From: Actinocrinis sp035653575
Lineage (GTDB): Bacteria; Actinomycetota; Actinomycetes; Streptomycetales; Catenulisporaceae
Length of the DNA: 64,000 bases
Direction: 5' to 3'
Assembly: GCF_035653575.1 (NCBI RefSeq)
Contig: NZ_DASRBQ010000034.1
Coordinates: 1 to 64,000 of the forward strand
The notes under the pieces are model-generated. The model was given only the letters and a program-made list of their open reading frames with translations, was not told the origin of the DNA and searched no databases. The position numbers were made by a program, and so were the translations under genes. Positions 9,032 to 17,527 of the stretch are shown here, piece after piece; the first letter of the stretch is position 1, and every line of letters begins with the position of its first letter.

Positions 9032-9813
9032 GCACCGGTACGCCGACGGCCACGACCACGAGCGTGGCCGCATTCCCGGCGGCACGTAAGGGGACGTATA
9101 CGTTCCTGAAAGACGCTCGCGGCACCGCGCACGTATACCTGATGGCCGACGTCGACGCGACCCGGATCAAACAGGCACGCAAGGACGCCGGCGCGAAGGT
9201 CAGCTTCGTCAGCTACGTGGTCAAGGCCGCGGCCCAGGTGATCGCGAGCAGTCCCGAGGCGCGCGGCGTGCTGCGGCCCGGCCTGCGGCTCAAGGTCGCG
9301 ACGGTCGGCGACGTGCACGCGAAGGTGCTGTTCGACAAGCGCACCGCCGACGGCCAGCGCTGCGTCGTATCAGGGACCGTATTCCGCGCCGACCACGCCG
9401 ACGTGGAAGAGATCCAGCAGGTCATCGACACGTATAAGAACTCTGATCTGGAGGACCCGAACGGTCCCTGGGCGCAGCTGGCGAAGGTGCAGCGGCTGCC
9501 CCTGCCGGTAGCCCGCCTCGCCTACCGCGCGGTCACCCGCAAGCCGGAGCGGCGCACCGCGCTGCAGGGCGTCTTCTCGGTGACCTCAGTCGGCCAGGAG
9601 CCGGTGCGCGCCATCTTCCCGATGATCAACGGGGCGCTCGGCTTCGGCGTCGGGCGGATCGTGGACACCCCGGTGGTGCGCGGCGGCCAGATCGCGGTCG
9701 CGCCGCTGTTCACGCTGTCACTCGCCTTCGACCACCGGCTGCTCGACGGCGCGCAGGCCGCCGAGCTGCTGGCCGCCACGAAGGCCGCGCTGGAGAACTG
9801 GGGAACCGAATGA
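9028..9813 (+). CDS. E2-type (2-oxoacid dehydrogenase catalytic domain) acyltransferase
   Basis: 261 residues: only the chloramphenicol-acetyltransferase-like catalytic domain of dihydrolipoamide acyltransferases, with no lipoyl or subunit-binding domain. The C-terminal signature FDHRLLDG supplies His236 and Asp240. In characterised tetronate pathways such a stand-alone E2 domain acetylates the hydroxymethyl group of the new tetronate before elimination to the exocyclic methylene. That role is inferred here from its place after KASIII, FkbH and ACP. Overlaps its neighbours by 4 bp on both sides (ATGA). This gene is the strongest argument for a tetronate rather than a methoxymalonyl pathway. 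Confidence 0.88.
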   Translation: MSTGTPTATTTSVAAFPAARKGTYTFLKDARGTAHVYLMADVDATRIKQARKDAGAKVSFVSYVVKAAAQVIASSPEARGVLRPGLRLKVATVGDVHAKVLFDKRTADGQRCVVSGTVFRADHADVEEIQQVIDTYKNSDLEDPNGPWAQLAKVQRLPLPVARLAYRAVTRKPERRTALQGVFSVTSVGQEPVRAIFPMINGALGFGVGRIVDTPVVRGGQIAVAPLFTLSLAFDHRLLDGAQAAELLAATKAALENWGTE

Positions 9814-11075
9814 GCGCCCTGAGCACCAACACCCTTCCGGACGAGACCGAGGTCCTGGTCGTCGGCGGCGGCCCGGCCGGGGCGCTGCTCGGCTGCCTGC
9901 TGGCGCGCCGCGGCGTCGACGTCGTCGTGGTGGAGAAGCAGGCCGACCTGGAGCGCGAGTTCCGCGGCGAGTCGCTGGCCGGACCGTCCGTGGTCACGCT
10001 CGGCAAGCTCGGCTTCGGCCCGGCGCTGCGCGAGCACGGGTACCTGGAGACCTCGGGTATCAACATGCGGATGGAAGGGCGCACCGTCTTCCAGATCGAC
10101 TACCGCCGCTTCCCGCTCGGCGCGCTGCCGATCGACATTCCGCAGCCGGCCCTGATCGGCATCTTCCACGCCGCGGCCGCCACCTTCCCGAACCACGCGT
10201 ACGTACCGGGCACCGCCTTCAGTTCCCTGATCGAGGAAGACGGCGAGGTGCGCGGCGCGGTACTCAAGCGCAAGGACGGCAGCCGCGCCCAGATCAGGGC
10301 TCGACTGGTGGTCGGCGCGGACGGCCGGTTCTCCAAGGTGCGCAAGGCGGCGAACCTCGCCGCCGACATCCAGCCGATGGAGCGCGACTTCCTCTCCTTC
10401 AAACTGCCGCGGCCCGCGCACTGGGGTGACGCCGCCGAACTGGTCGCGGTCGCCGACAAGCACGTGCTGGTGGTGCCCACCTTCCCGGACTTCCTGCGGA
10501 TCGGCCACAACCTGCCCAAGCGCGGCCTCGGCGACCTGCGCGCCCAAGGCTTCGAAGCCTTCCGCGAAGGGATCGCGGCCATCGACCCCCGGCTCGGCCC
10601 GCTGATGCGCGAGAACCTGAACTCCTGGGACGACACCAGCTTCCTGGAGATCTTCACCGCGCAGGTGCCGCAGTGGTCACGCGACGGCCTCGTACTGATT
10701 GGCGACGCCTCGCACACCTGCACGCCGATTCTCGGCCAGGGCGTGAACCTCGCGATCCAGGACGTGGTGTGCGCGACCCCGGTGATCGCACAGGCCCTCG
10801 CGGAGACCAAGGGATCAGTCCCGGCCGCGCGGTTCGCCGACTTCGAGCAGACCAGGCGCGCCCACAAGACGCTCGTGGTCAAGCACCAGCGGATGCAAGA
10901 GCGGGCACTGGCCAAGACCAGCGCAGTGGCGCTGGCCGTCCGCCGGACCCGCTACCGGCTTCTCAACTCCCTGCCGAACAAGTACCGCATGCTCGACAAA
11001 GTGATCAACGCGCAGCACAGCATCGACCCGGTCGACCTGCGCGCCGCGAATCAGCAGGCCGCGACGGTGGCCTGA
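9810..11075 (+). CDS. FAD-dependent monooxygenase (PHBH-like)
   Basis: 421-residue group A flavin monooxygenase. GGGPAG is at residues 19-24, EFRGESLAGPS near 50, VVGADGRFSKVR mid-protein, and the ribityl motif IGDASHT precedes LGQGVNLAIQD. It is more distant from the other two FAD oxygenases of the window than they are from each other (HTCTPILGQGVNLA versus HTLTPILGQGVNHA). Coupled to the acyltransferase by an ATGA overlap and 24 bp upstream of PKS1, so it belongs to the main biosynthetic transcript. Likely hydroxylates or epoxidises the polyketide or the C3-derived ring; substrate not readable from sequence. Confidence 0.88.
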   Translation: MSALSTNTLPDETEVLVVGGGPAGALLGCLLARRGVDVVVVEKQADLEREFRGESLAGPSVVTLGKLGFGPALREHGYLETSGINMRMEGRTVFQIDYRRFPLGALPIDIPQPALIGIFHAAAATFPNHAYVPGTAFSSLIEEDGEVRGAVLKRKDGSRAQIRARLVVGADGRFSKVRKAANLAADIQPMERDFLSFKLPRPAHWGDAAELVAVADKHVLVVPTFPDFLRIGHNLPKRGLGDLRAQGFEAFREGIAAIDPRLGPLMRENLNSWDDTSFLEIFTAQVPQWSRDGLVLIGDASHTCTPILGQGVNLAIQDVVCATPVIAQALAETKGSVPAARFADFEQTRRAHKTLVVKHQRMQERALAKTSAVALAVRRTRYRLLNSLPNKYRMLDKVINAQHSIDPVDLRAANQQAATVA

Positions 11076-11099
11076 GACCGAGGGGAAAGCTGAGCGAAG

Positions 11100-14000
11100 A
11101 TGACTTCCGAAGCCGAAGCCGTTGCGCACGGCCACGATCCCGACCAGCTGATCGCCGTCGTCGGGGTGGCCGGGCGCTTCCCGGGAGCCCCGGACGCCGA
11201 CGCGTTCTGGCGGCTGCTGACCGAGCGCGGCGACGCGATCCGCCCGGTGCCGGCCGACCGCTGGGACGCGGCGACGCAACTGGACCCGGAGAAGTCGATC
11301 CAGGCGGTCGGCGGCTTCCTGGACGGCGTCGACCAGTTCGACCCGACCTTCTTCGGCATCTCCCCGCGTGAAGCCGAGGACATCGACCCGCAGCACCGGC
11401 TGATGCTGGAGGCCAGCTGGCGGGCCCTTGAGGACGCGGGTCAGCAGGCTGCGAAGCTGAGCGCGACCCGCACCGGCGTCTACGTCGGGGCGTCCTGGCA
11501 CGACTACGAGATCGTGCGCAAGGAGCGCGGCGCGGGCGCGACGCAGCACAGCGCGGTCGGCAACGCGCTCGACGTCGCCGCGGCGCGCGTCTCTTACTTC
11601 CTCAAGCTGCGCGGCCCGAGCCTGACGGTCGAGACAGGATGCTCATCCGGTCTTGTCGCGCTGCACCTGGCCGCGCAGGCGTTGCGGCAGGGCGAGATCG
11701 ACGGCGCGATCGTCGGCAGCGTCAACCTCATCCTCGACCCCTTCGTCTCGATCAACCTGACCCACTTCGGCGGTCTCTCGCCGACCGGCCGGTGCCACGC
11801 CTTCTCGGCGAAGGCCGACGGTTTCGTGCGCGGCGAAGGCGTTGTCGCGCTCTACATCAAGACCCTGTCTCAGGCTCTGGCGGACGGCGACCGGATCCAC
11901 GGCGTGATCGTGCGCACCGTGGTCAACAACGACGGCGGCGGCGAAAGCCTGGTCACCCCCAGCGCCGAGGGCCAGGAGGAACTGCTCAAGCTGGCCTACG
12001 GCGACGGTGCGATCCCGCTGGATCGGCTGGCGTACATCGAGGCGCACGGCACCGGCACGCGCCGCGGCGACCCGGTCGAGGCGACCGGCGTCGGGCGCGT
12101 CATCGGGCAGGGCCGGGACCGGGCGCTCGGGCCGGTCGGCATCGGCTCGGTGAAGACGAACATCGGCCACCTGGAGGCCTCGGCCGGCCTGGCCGGCCTG
12201 GTGAAGGCGGTGCTGTCTCTGGAGCACCGCGTCGTGCCGCCGACCCTGCACGCCGACGAGCTGAACCCCGATATCCCCTTCGACGACCTGAACCTGCGCG
12301 TCGTGCGCGAGCCGCTGGAGCTGCCGCAGGACGGCCCGGTGTACGTCGGCGTGAACTCCTTCGGCTGGGGCGGCACGAACGCGCACGCAGTGCTGATGAC
12401 CGCGCCGCCGAGCAGCACTCCGGAGCGGGAAGCGAATTCGGACCCTGGCGAGCAGGCGCCAATTCTGCTCCCGTTGTCCGCCCAGCGCGAGGACGTGCTC
12501 AAGCAGCGAGCCGCCGACTTGGTCGCCGCCCTTCCCGAGACTGCCGCGGACCTGCGAGCCCTCGCCGGCACCCTCGCCCACCGCCGGGACCACTTCCCGA
12601 TGCGGGCCGCGTTCGCCGGCTCGGCGCAGGACGTTGCCGGGGCGTTGACGCGTTTCGCCGAGGATCCGGAGGCTGAGATCCCCGGAGCGGTCAGCGGCCG
12701 GGCGCGCAAGCGCGGAAAGATCGCGTTCGTATTTCCCGGCCAGGGCGCGCAATGGTCCGGCATGGGCCGCGAGCTGTACGCGAACAGCCCGACATTCAAG
12801 GCCGTGATTCACCGCTGCGCCGAGGCGCTCAAGCCCTACTTCGCCTGGGACCTGCCCGCGATCATTGCCGGCGAATCCGACGAGGAGTGGCTGACCCGCA
12901 TCGACATGCTCCAGCCGGTGCTGTGGGCGATGTCCCTCGGCCTGGCCGAGCTGTGGCGTGAAGCAGGGGTCGAACCCGACGTCGTGATCGGCCACAGCCA
13001 GGGCGAGGTGACCGCCGCGACGCTCGCCGGGATCCTCTCCTACGAGGACGGGGCGCTGGCGATGGCCCGGCGCAGCGCCATCGCGCGCCGCACCTCCGGC
13101 AAGGGCCGGATGCTCGCGGTCGACCTCGACGTCAAGAGCGCGCGCGAGGCCCTCGCAGGGTTCGAAGAACTCGTCTCCCTGGCCGTGAACAACGGCCCGA
13201 GCTCGTGTGTGCTGTCCGGCGAGACCGAGGCCGTCCTCACGCTCAAGGAGATCCTGGACGCCGAGGGCGTCTTCTGCCGCCTGGTGAACGTCGATTACGC
13301 CTCGCACAGTCCGCAAATGGACGAGCTGCGGCCCGACCTGCTCGCCGCCCTCGAACCGATGCGGCCGCGCAAGGGCGACATAGCCCTGATGTCCACCGTG
13401 CGCGTCGAAATGCTCGACGGCTCCGCCATGGACGCCGAGTACTGGACCGACAACCTGCGCCGGCCGGTGATGTTCGCCGACGCGATGTCGAAGCTCTTCG
13501 ACGACGCCACGCTCCTCGGCGACACGGTCACCCACGTCGTCGAGATCAGCCCGCACCCGATCCTCGCCCCGGCGATCGAGCAGCTGGCCGCACTGCGCTC
13601 CGAGCCGCCGGCCGTCCTTTCCACGCTGCGCCGCGACACCGGGTCCGCTGCCGACTTCGCGCTGGCGCTCGGCCGCGGCTACGTCTCAGGGCTCGAACCG
13701 TTTGCCGCCATACCCGCCGGCCGCACCGTTCAAATTCCGCCGTATCCGTGGCAGCGCTCGAGCTACTGGGTTCCGGCCGGACGGCGGCGCGCCGGCGTGT
13801 CCGGCGGCCTGGAATTCGCACTGGCTCCTGCGGTCTCGGAACAGGACACCTGGCATGGCACGCTGGACCTCGGCGTCGACGAGCACCCGTGGCTGGCCGA
13901 CCACAAGGTGCATGACGCCGTCGTCGTTCCCGGCGCGGCGATGATGGCGCTCGCGATGAGCGCGGCCCGCGCGAGGGCGGGCTCGGTCCCCGGCGCCCTG

Positions 14001-17000
14001 GACGGCTTCACCTTCCGCAGCGACCTGACCCTCGCGGGCGAACCGGCGAAGGTCAGCGCGGTGTGGCGGGACGATGTGACCGAGGGCGGCAGCTTCATCC
14101 TCAAATCACTGACACCGGGCGCCACGGAGTGGACCGAGCACGCCTCGGCCCGCATCCGGCAGCCGCGATCCGATGCGTCCGCGGTCCGGGACTTCCCCGT
14201 GGAACTGGCCGAGAGCGGCGAGACCGTTGAAGTCACCGAGTTCTACGACGGCTGCGCCGCTCGTGGGCTCAACTACGGCCCAGCATTCCAGGGCGTGGAA
14301 AGCCTGCACATTGACGAAGCTTCCGGCGCCGCACTCGGCGAGATCCGCCTGCCCGACCGCTGCCGCGCCGGAGCCCGCGCGCACAACCTGCACCCGGCAC
14401 TTTGGGACGCCGCGCTCCAGGTCTCACTGGCGCTGGTGGACGGCGACGCGACCGTGGTCCCGGTCGCCGTCGAGTGCGTGCACCTCGTGCAGGAACTGGC
14501 CGAGCCGGTGCTCGATGCATGGTCGTACGCGGTGCGCCGCGACGACACACATATCGACGTGTTCGTATACGACGCCGACCGGCAGCCGTTGTTGACGATG
14601 GAAGGGCTGACGCTCCAGGCGTTGGAGTCGGCGGCCTCGGAGGACGGCGACGCCGAGCGAGTTCACCGCCTCGCCTTCCGGGCCGAGGCGCTATCCACGG
14701 CGGAGGCAAGCGAAGCCGCCTCCGCAGAGCCGGGCAGCTGGATTATCACAGAGGTCTACCAGGGGACCGGCATCGGTTCGGGTCTTTCCGCCGCGCTCTG
14801 CGCTGCCGGACAAACCGCCGACCGCGTCACGCTGACCGGCGAGCGCGCCCATGATGCGTCCGCCTGGAGCGAAAAGCTCAGCTGCGCCAGCAGCCCGCCG
14901 AATGCAGTCGTCTTCGTCGCACCGCCGGCTGCCGCCGGACTCGCCGAGCAGCGCAAGGCCCTGCTCGCGCTGACCGCGCTGGTGCGCAGCGTGCTGGACC
15001 TGCCGCTCCCGCCGCGCCTCGCGGTACTCACCACGGACGCCCAAGCGGTCGCCGCGTCCGACCAGCCCGACCCCGGCGCGGCACTGTACTGGGGCTTCAC
15101 CAGGGTCCTGCGACGCGAGCACGCCGAACTCCAGCCCTGCCTGCTGGACATCTCAGCGTCCGATGACGTCGCGACCACCGCCCACGCCCTTACGGTGGAA
15201 TTGCTCGCCGACTCCGGTGAGGACCAGATCGCCCTGCGCGGCGAGCGCCGCTATGTCGGCAGGCTGGAGCGCGGCGAATCCGCGGCGTACGACGAGGACG
15301 ACGCACCGTCCGCGCCGTGGCGCACCGTGTTGCAGCCGTTCCGCCTCGCCGCGTCCCGGCCCGGATTCTGGGACTGCATGGTCTACCGGCCGCTGGCCCG
15401 CCGCGTGCCCGGCCCCGGCGAGATCGAGATCGAAGTCACCGCCACCGCACTGAACTTCATCGACGTGATGAAGGCGATGGGCACCTACCCCGACCCGTCC
15501 GGCGGCGCCGACCTGCTCGGCGGCGAGGCCGCAGGGCGGGTCACGGCGGTCGGCGAGGGAGTATCCGAGTTCGAAGTCGGAGATCGCGTCATCGCTTGCG
15601 CCTTCGGCGCTGCAGCCTCACACGTCACCGTGCGCGCCGACCACGCGCGGCGCATCCCCGCGGGGATCCAGGACGCCGAGGCCGCCGCGCTGCCGTTGGT
15701 CGTCACGACCGCTTGGTACAGCCTGGTCGATCTGGCCCGGCTGGAGCCCGGCGAGTCGGTGCTGATCCATTCGGCAGCGGGCGGTCTCGGCCTGGCCGCG
15801 GTCCGCATCGCACAGCGCCTCGGCGCGCGCATCCTGGCCACCGCGGGCAGCGAGCGCAAACGCGAGTTCCTGCGCGGTCTCGGCATCGCAGACGTCTTCG
15901 ACTCACGAAGCCTGGGGTGGGGCGACGCGGTACTCGCGGCCACCGGCGGCCGCGGCGTCGACGTGGTGCTCAACTCGCTGACCGGCGCCGCCATCCCGCT
16001 CGGCCTGGAGGTTCTCGCCGAGGACGGACGATTCGTCGAGGTCGGGAAGAAGGACATCTACAACGGCCGGGCGATCGCGCTGACCGCCTTCAAGAAGGGG
16101 ATCAGCCTGGCCACGGTGGACCTGGCCGGCCTGATGGCCCGCCGGCCGCAGCGCTTCGCCCGCCTGCTGGCCGAGGTCTGGAAGCTCGTCGAGGACGGCG
16201 GCATCGAGCCGCTGCCGACCATCCCGTACGGCTTCGCCGACGCCGCCGAGGCACTGCGCGCCATGTCGCACGGCTCGCACATCGGCAAGTTCGTGCTCGT
16301 CGATCCCGGCACGGTCGCCTCGGTCGCCCCGGAACCCTTGCCCGCAGGGCGATTCCGGGCTGACGGCACGTACGTGCTGAGCGGCGGGCTCGGCGCACTC
16401 GGCCTCTCGCTCGCGCAGTACTTGGCCGAGCGCGGTGCGGGTGCGATCGCGCTGCTCGGCCGATCCGCGCCAAGCGAGTACGCGGCCGAACGCATCAGCG
16501 CACTGCGAGAGCGCGGCGTGCAGGTGCGGACCGTCGCCGTCGACGTCACTGACGCTGATTCCTTGGATGCGGCCCTCACCGAGCTGCGTGCTGAACTGCC
16601 TCCGCTGCGCGGAGTCTTCCACGCGGCCGGACTCTTGGATGACGCGACGATCCTCAATCTCCAGCCCGAGCAGCTGGACCGCGTGATCGCCCCGAAGGCG
16701 GACGGTGCGCGGAACCTGGATCGGGCGACGGCGACCGACCCGCTGGACCTCTTCGTGCTGTTCTCCTCCGCCGCCGCGCTGATCGGCAATGCGGGTCAGG
16801 CTGCTTACGCGGCGGGGAATGCGTACATGGACACGCTCGCCGAGGCACGGCGCCGGCGTGGCCTGCCGGGACTGAGCGTCCAGTGGGGGCCGTTCGAGGA
16901 CATCGGCCTGGCCGCCGCGGACGCTAACCGGGGCGCGCGCCTCTCGGACCGGGGCATGGGCGGATTCACCGCCGAGGAAGCGTGGCCGGCCCTCGCCCGC

Positions 17001-17441
17001 TTCCTGGGCCGCGACCAGCAGGTGGTGGGCTACGTACCGCTCAACCTGCGGCAGTGGTTCGACGCCTACCCGGAGACCGCCGCGCAGAAGAGCTGGTCCA
17101 CGCTGCGCCAGGCGGCGCAGGACGGCGGCGGCGCGGCAGCCGGCAGCAGCGAGTTCCTGGCCGGGCTGCTGGCCGCAGCGTCCGACGACCGTCCCGCGCT
17201 GGCCGAGGCCAAGGTGCGCGAGCTGGCTGGACGCGTGCTGCGCCTGGAACCGGCCGCGATCGACCGGGAGACCCCGTTCAAGGCGCTGGGTCTCGACTCG
17301 CTGATGGGCCTAGAGCTACGCAACCGCCTGGAAGCCGCGTTCGGGCTCAAGCTCTCGCCGACGCTGCTGTGGACCTACGGCAGCACGCGCGCCCTGTCCG
17401 AAGTGCTCTGCGAAAGGCTGCCCGAACCCGCGGCCGCCTGA
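11100..17441 (+). CDS. type I PKS1: KS-AT-DH-ER-KR-ACP
   Basis: 2113 residues, one fully reducing module. KS about 17-440, with Cys181 in the variant motif TGCSSG (usual TACSSS), then EAHGTGT and KTNIGH. AT about 540-850, with GHSQGE near 630 and YASH near 731, which predicts methylmalonyl-CoA. DH about 915-1195, with HPWLADHKVHD and HPALWDAALQ; the catalytic His and Asp are present, but the Gly of HxxxGxxxxP is Asp. ER about 1420-1735, with NADPH loop HSAAGGLGLAAV. KR about 1755-1945, with an LDD motif (B-type). ACP about 2030-2100, with GLDSLM. No N- or C-terminal docking helix is seen, so its place in the line is unclear; it could start the chain or act iteratively. Confidence 0.93.
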   Translation: MTSEAEAVAHGHDPDQLIAVVGVAGRFPGAPDADAFWRLLTERGDAIRPVPADRWDAATQLDPEKSIQAVGGFLDGVDQFDPTFFGISPREAEDIDPQHRLMLEASWRALEDAGQQAAKLSATRTGVYVGASWHDYEIVRKERGAGATQHSAVGNALDVAAARVSYFLKLRGPSLTVETGCSSGLVALHLAAQALRQGEIDGAIVGSVNLILDPFVSINLTHFGGLSPTGRCHAFSAKADGFVRGEGVVALYIKTLSQALADGDRIHGVIVRTVVNNDGGGESLVTPSAEGQEELLKLAYGDGAIPLDRLAYIEAHGTGTRRGDPVEATGVGRVIGQGRDRALGPVGIGSVKTNIGHLEASAGLAGLVKAVLSLEHRVVPPTLHADELNPDIPFDDLNLRVVREPLELPQDGPVYVGVNSFGWGGTNAHAVLMTAPPSSTPEREANSDPGEQAPILLPLSAQREDVLKQRAADLVAALPETAADLRALAGTLAHRRDHFPMRAAFAGSAQDVAGALTRFAEDPEAEIPGAVSGRARKRGKIAFVFPGQGAQWSGMGRELYANSPTFKAVIHRCAEALKPYFAWDLPAIIAGESDEEWLTRIDMLQPVLWAMSLGLAELWREAGVEPDVVIGHSQGEVTAATLAGILSYEDGALAMARRSAIARRTSGKGRMLAVDLDVKSAREALAGFEELVSLAVNNGPSSCVLSGETEAVLTLKEILDAEGVFCRLVNVDYASHSPQMDELRPDLLAALEPMRPRKGDIALMSTVRVEMLDGSAMDAEYWTDNLRRPVMFADAMSKLFDDATLLGDTVTHVVEISPHPILAPAIEQLAALRSEPPAVLSTLRRDTGSAADFALALGRGYVSGLEPFAAIPAGRTVQIPPYPWQRSSYWVPAGRRRAGVSGGLEFALAPAVSEQDTWHGTLDLGVDEHPWLADHKVHDAVVVPGAAMMALAMSAARARAGSVPGALDGFTFRSDLTLAGEPAKVSAVWRDDVTEGGSFILKSLTPGATEWTEHASARIRQPRSDASAVRDFPVELAESGETVEVTEFYDGCAARGLNYGPAFQGVESLHIDEASGAALGEIRLPDRCRAGARAHNLHPALWDAALQVSLALVDGDATVVPVAVECVHLVQELAEPVLDAWSYAVRRDDTHIDVFVYDADRQPLLTMEGLTLQALESAASEDGDAERVHRLAFRAEALSTAEASEAASAEPGSWIITEVYQGTGIGSGLSAALCAAGQTADRVTLTGERAHDASAWSEKLSCASSPPNAVVFVAPPAAAGLAEQRKALLALTALVRSVLDLPLPPRLAVLTTDAQAVAASDQPDPGAALYWGFTRVLRREHAELQPCLLDISASDDVATTAHALTVELLADSGEDQIALRGERRYVGRLERGESAAYDEDDAPSAPWRTVLQPFRLAASRPGFWDCMVYRPLARRVPGPGEIEIEVTATALNFIDVMKAMGTYPDPSGGADLLGGEAAGRVTAVGEGVSEFEVGDRVIACAFGAAASHVTVRADHARRIPAGIQDAEAAALPLVVTTAWYSLVDLARLEPGESVLIHSAAGGLGLAAVRIAQRLGARILATAGSERKREFLRGLGIADVFDSRSLGWGDAVLAATGGRGVDVVLNSLTGAAIPLGLEVLAEDGRFVEVGKKDIYNGRAIALTAFKKGISLATVDLAGLMARRPQRFARLLAEVWKLVEDGGIEPLPTIPYGFADAAEALRAMSHGSHIGKFVLVDPGTVASVAPEPLPAGRFRADGTYVLSGGLGALGLSLAQYLAERGAGAIALLGRSAPSEYAAERISALRERGVQVRTVAVDVTDADSLDAALTELRAELPPLRGVFHAAGLLDDATILNLQPEQLDRVIAPKADGARNLDRATATDPLDLFVLFSSAAALIGNAGQAAYAAGNAYMDTLAEARRRRGLPGLSVQWGPFEDIGLAAADANRGARLSDRGMGGFTAEEAWPALARFLGRDQQVVGYVPLNLRQWFDAYPETAAQKSWSTLRQAAQDGGGAAAGSSEFLAGLLAAASDDRPALAEAKVRELAGRVLRLEPAAIDRETPFKALGLDSLMGLELRNRLEAAFGLKLSPTLLWTYGSTRALSEVLCERLPEPAAA

Positions 17442-17527
17442 CCACACCGTTCGCCACACGCGCATAGCGCACGCCGCGCTTGATACACACCGCACCCGCA
17501 CCGCCGAAGACGAGGACTGTGTCAGTC

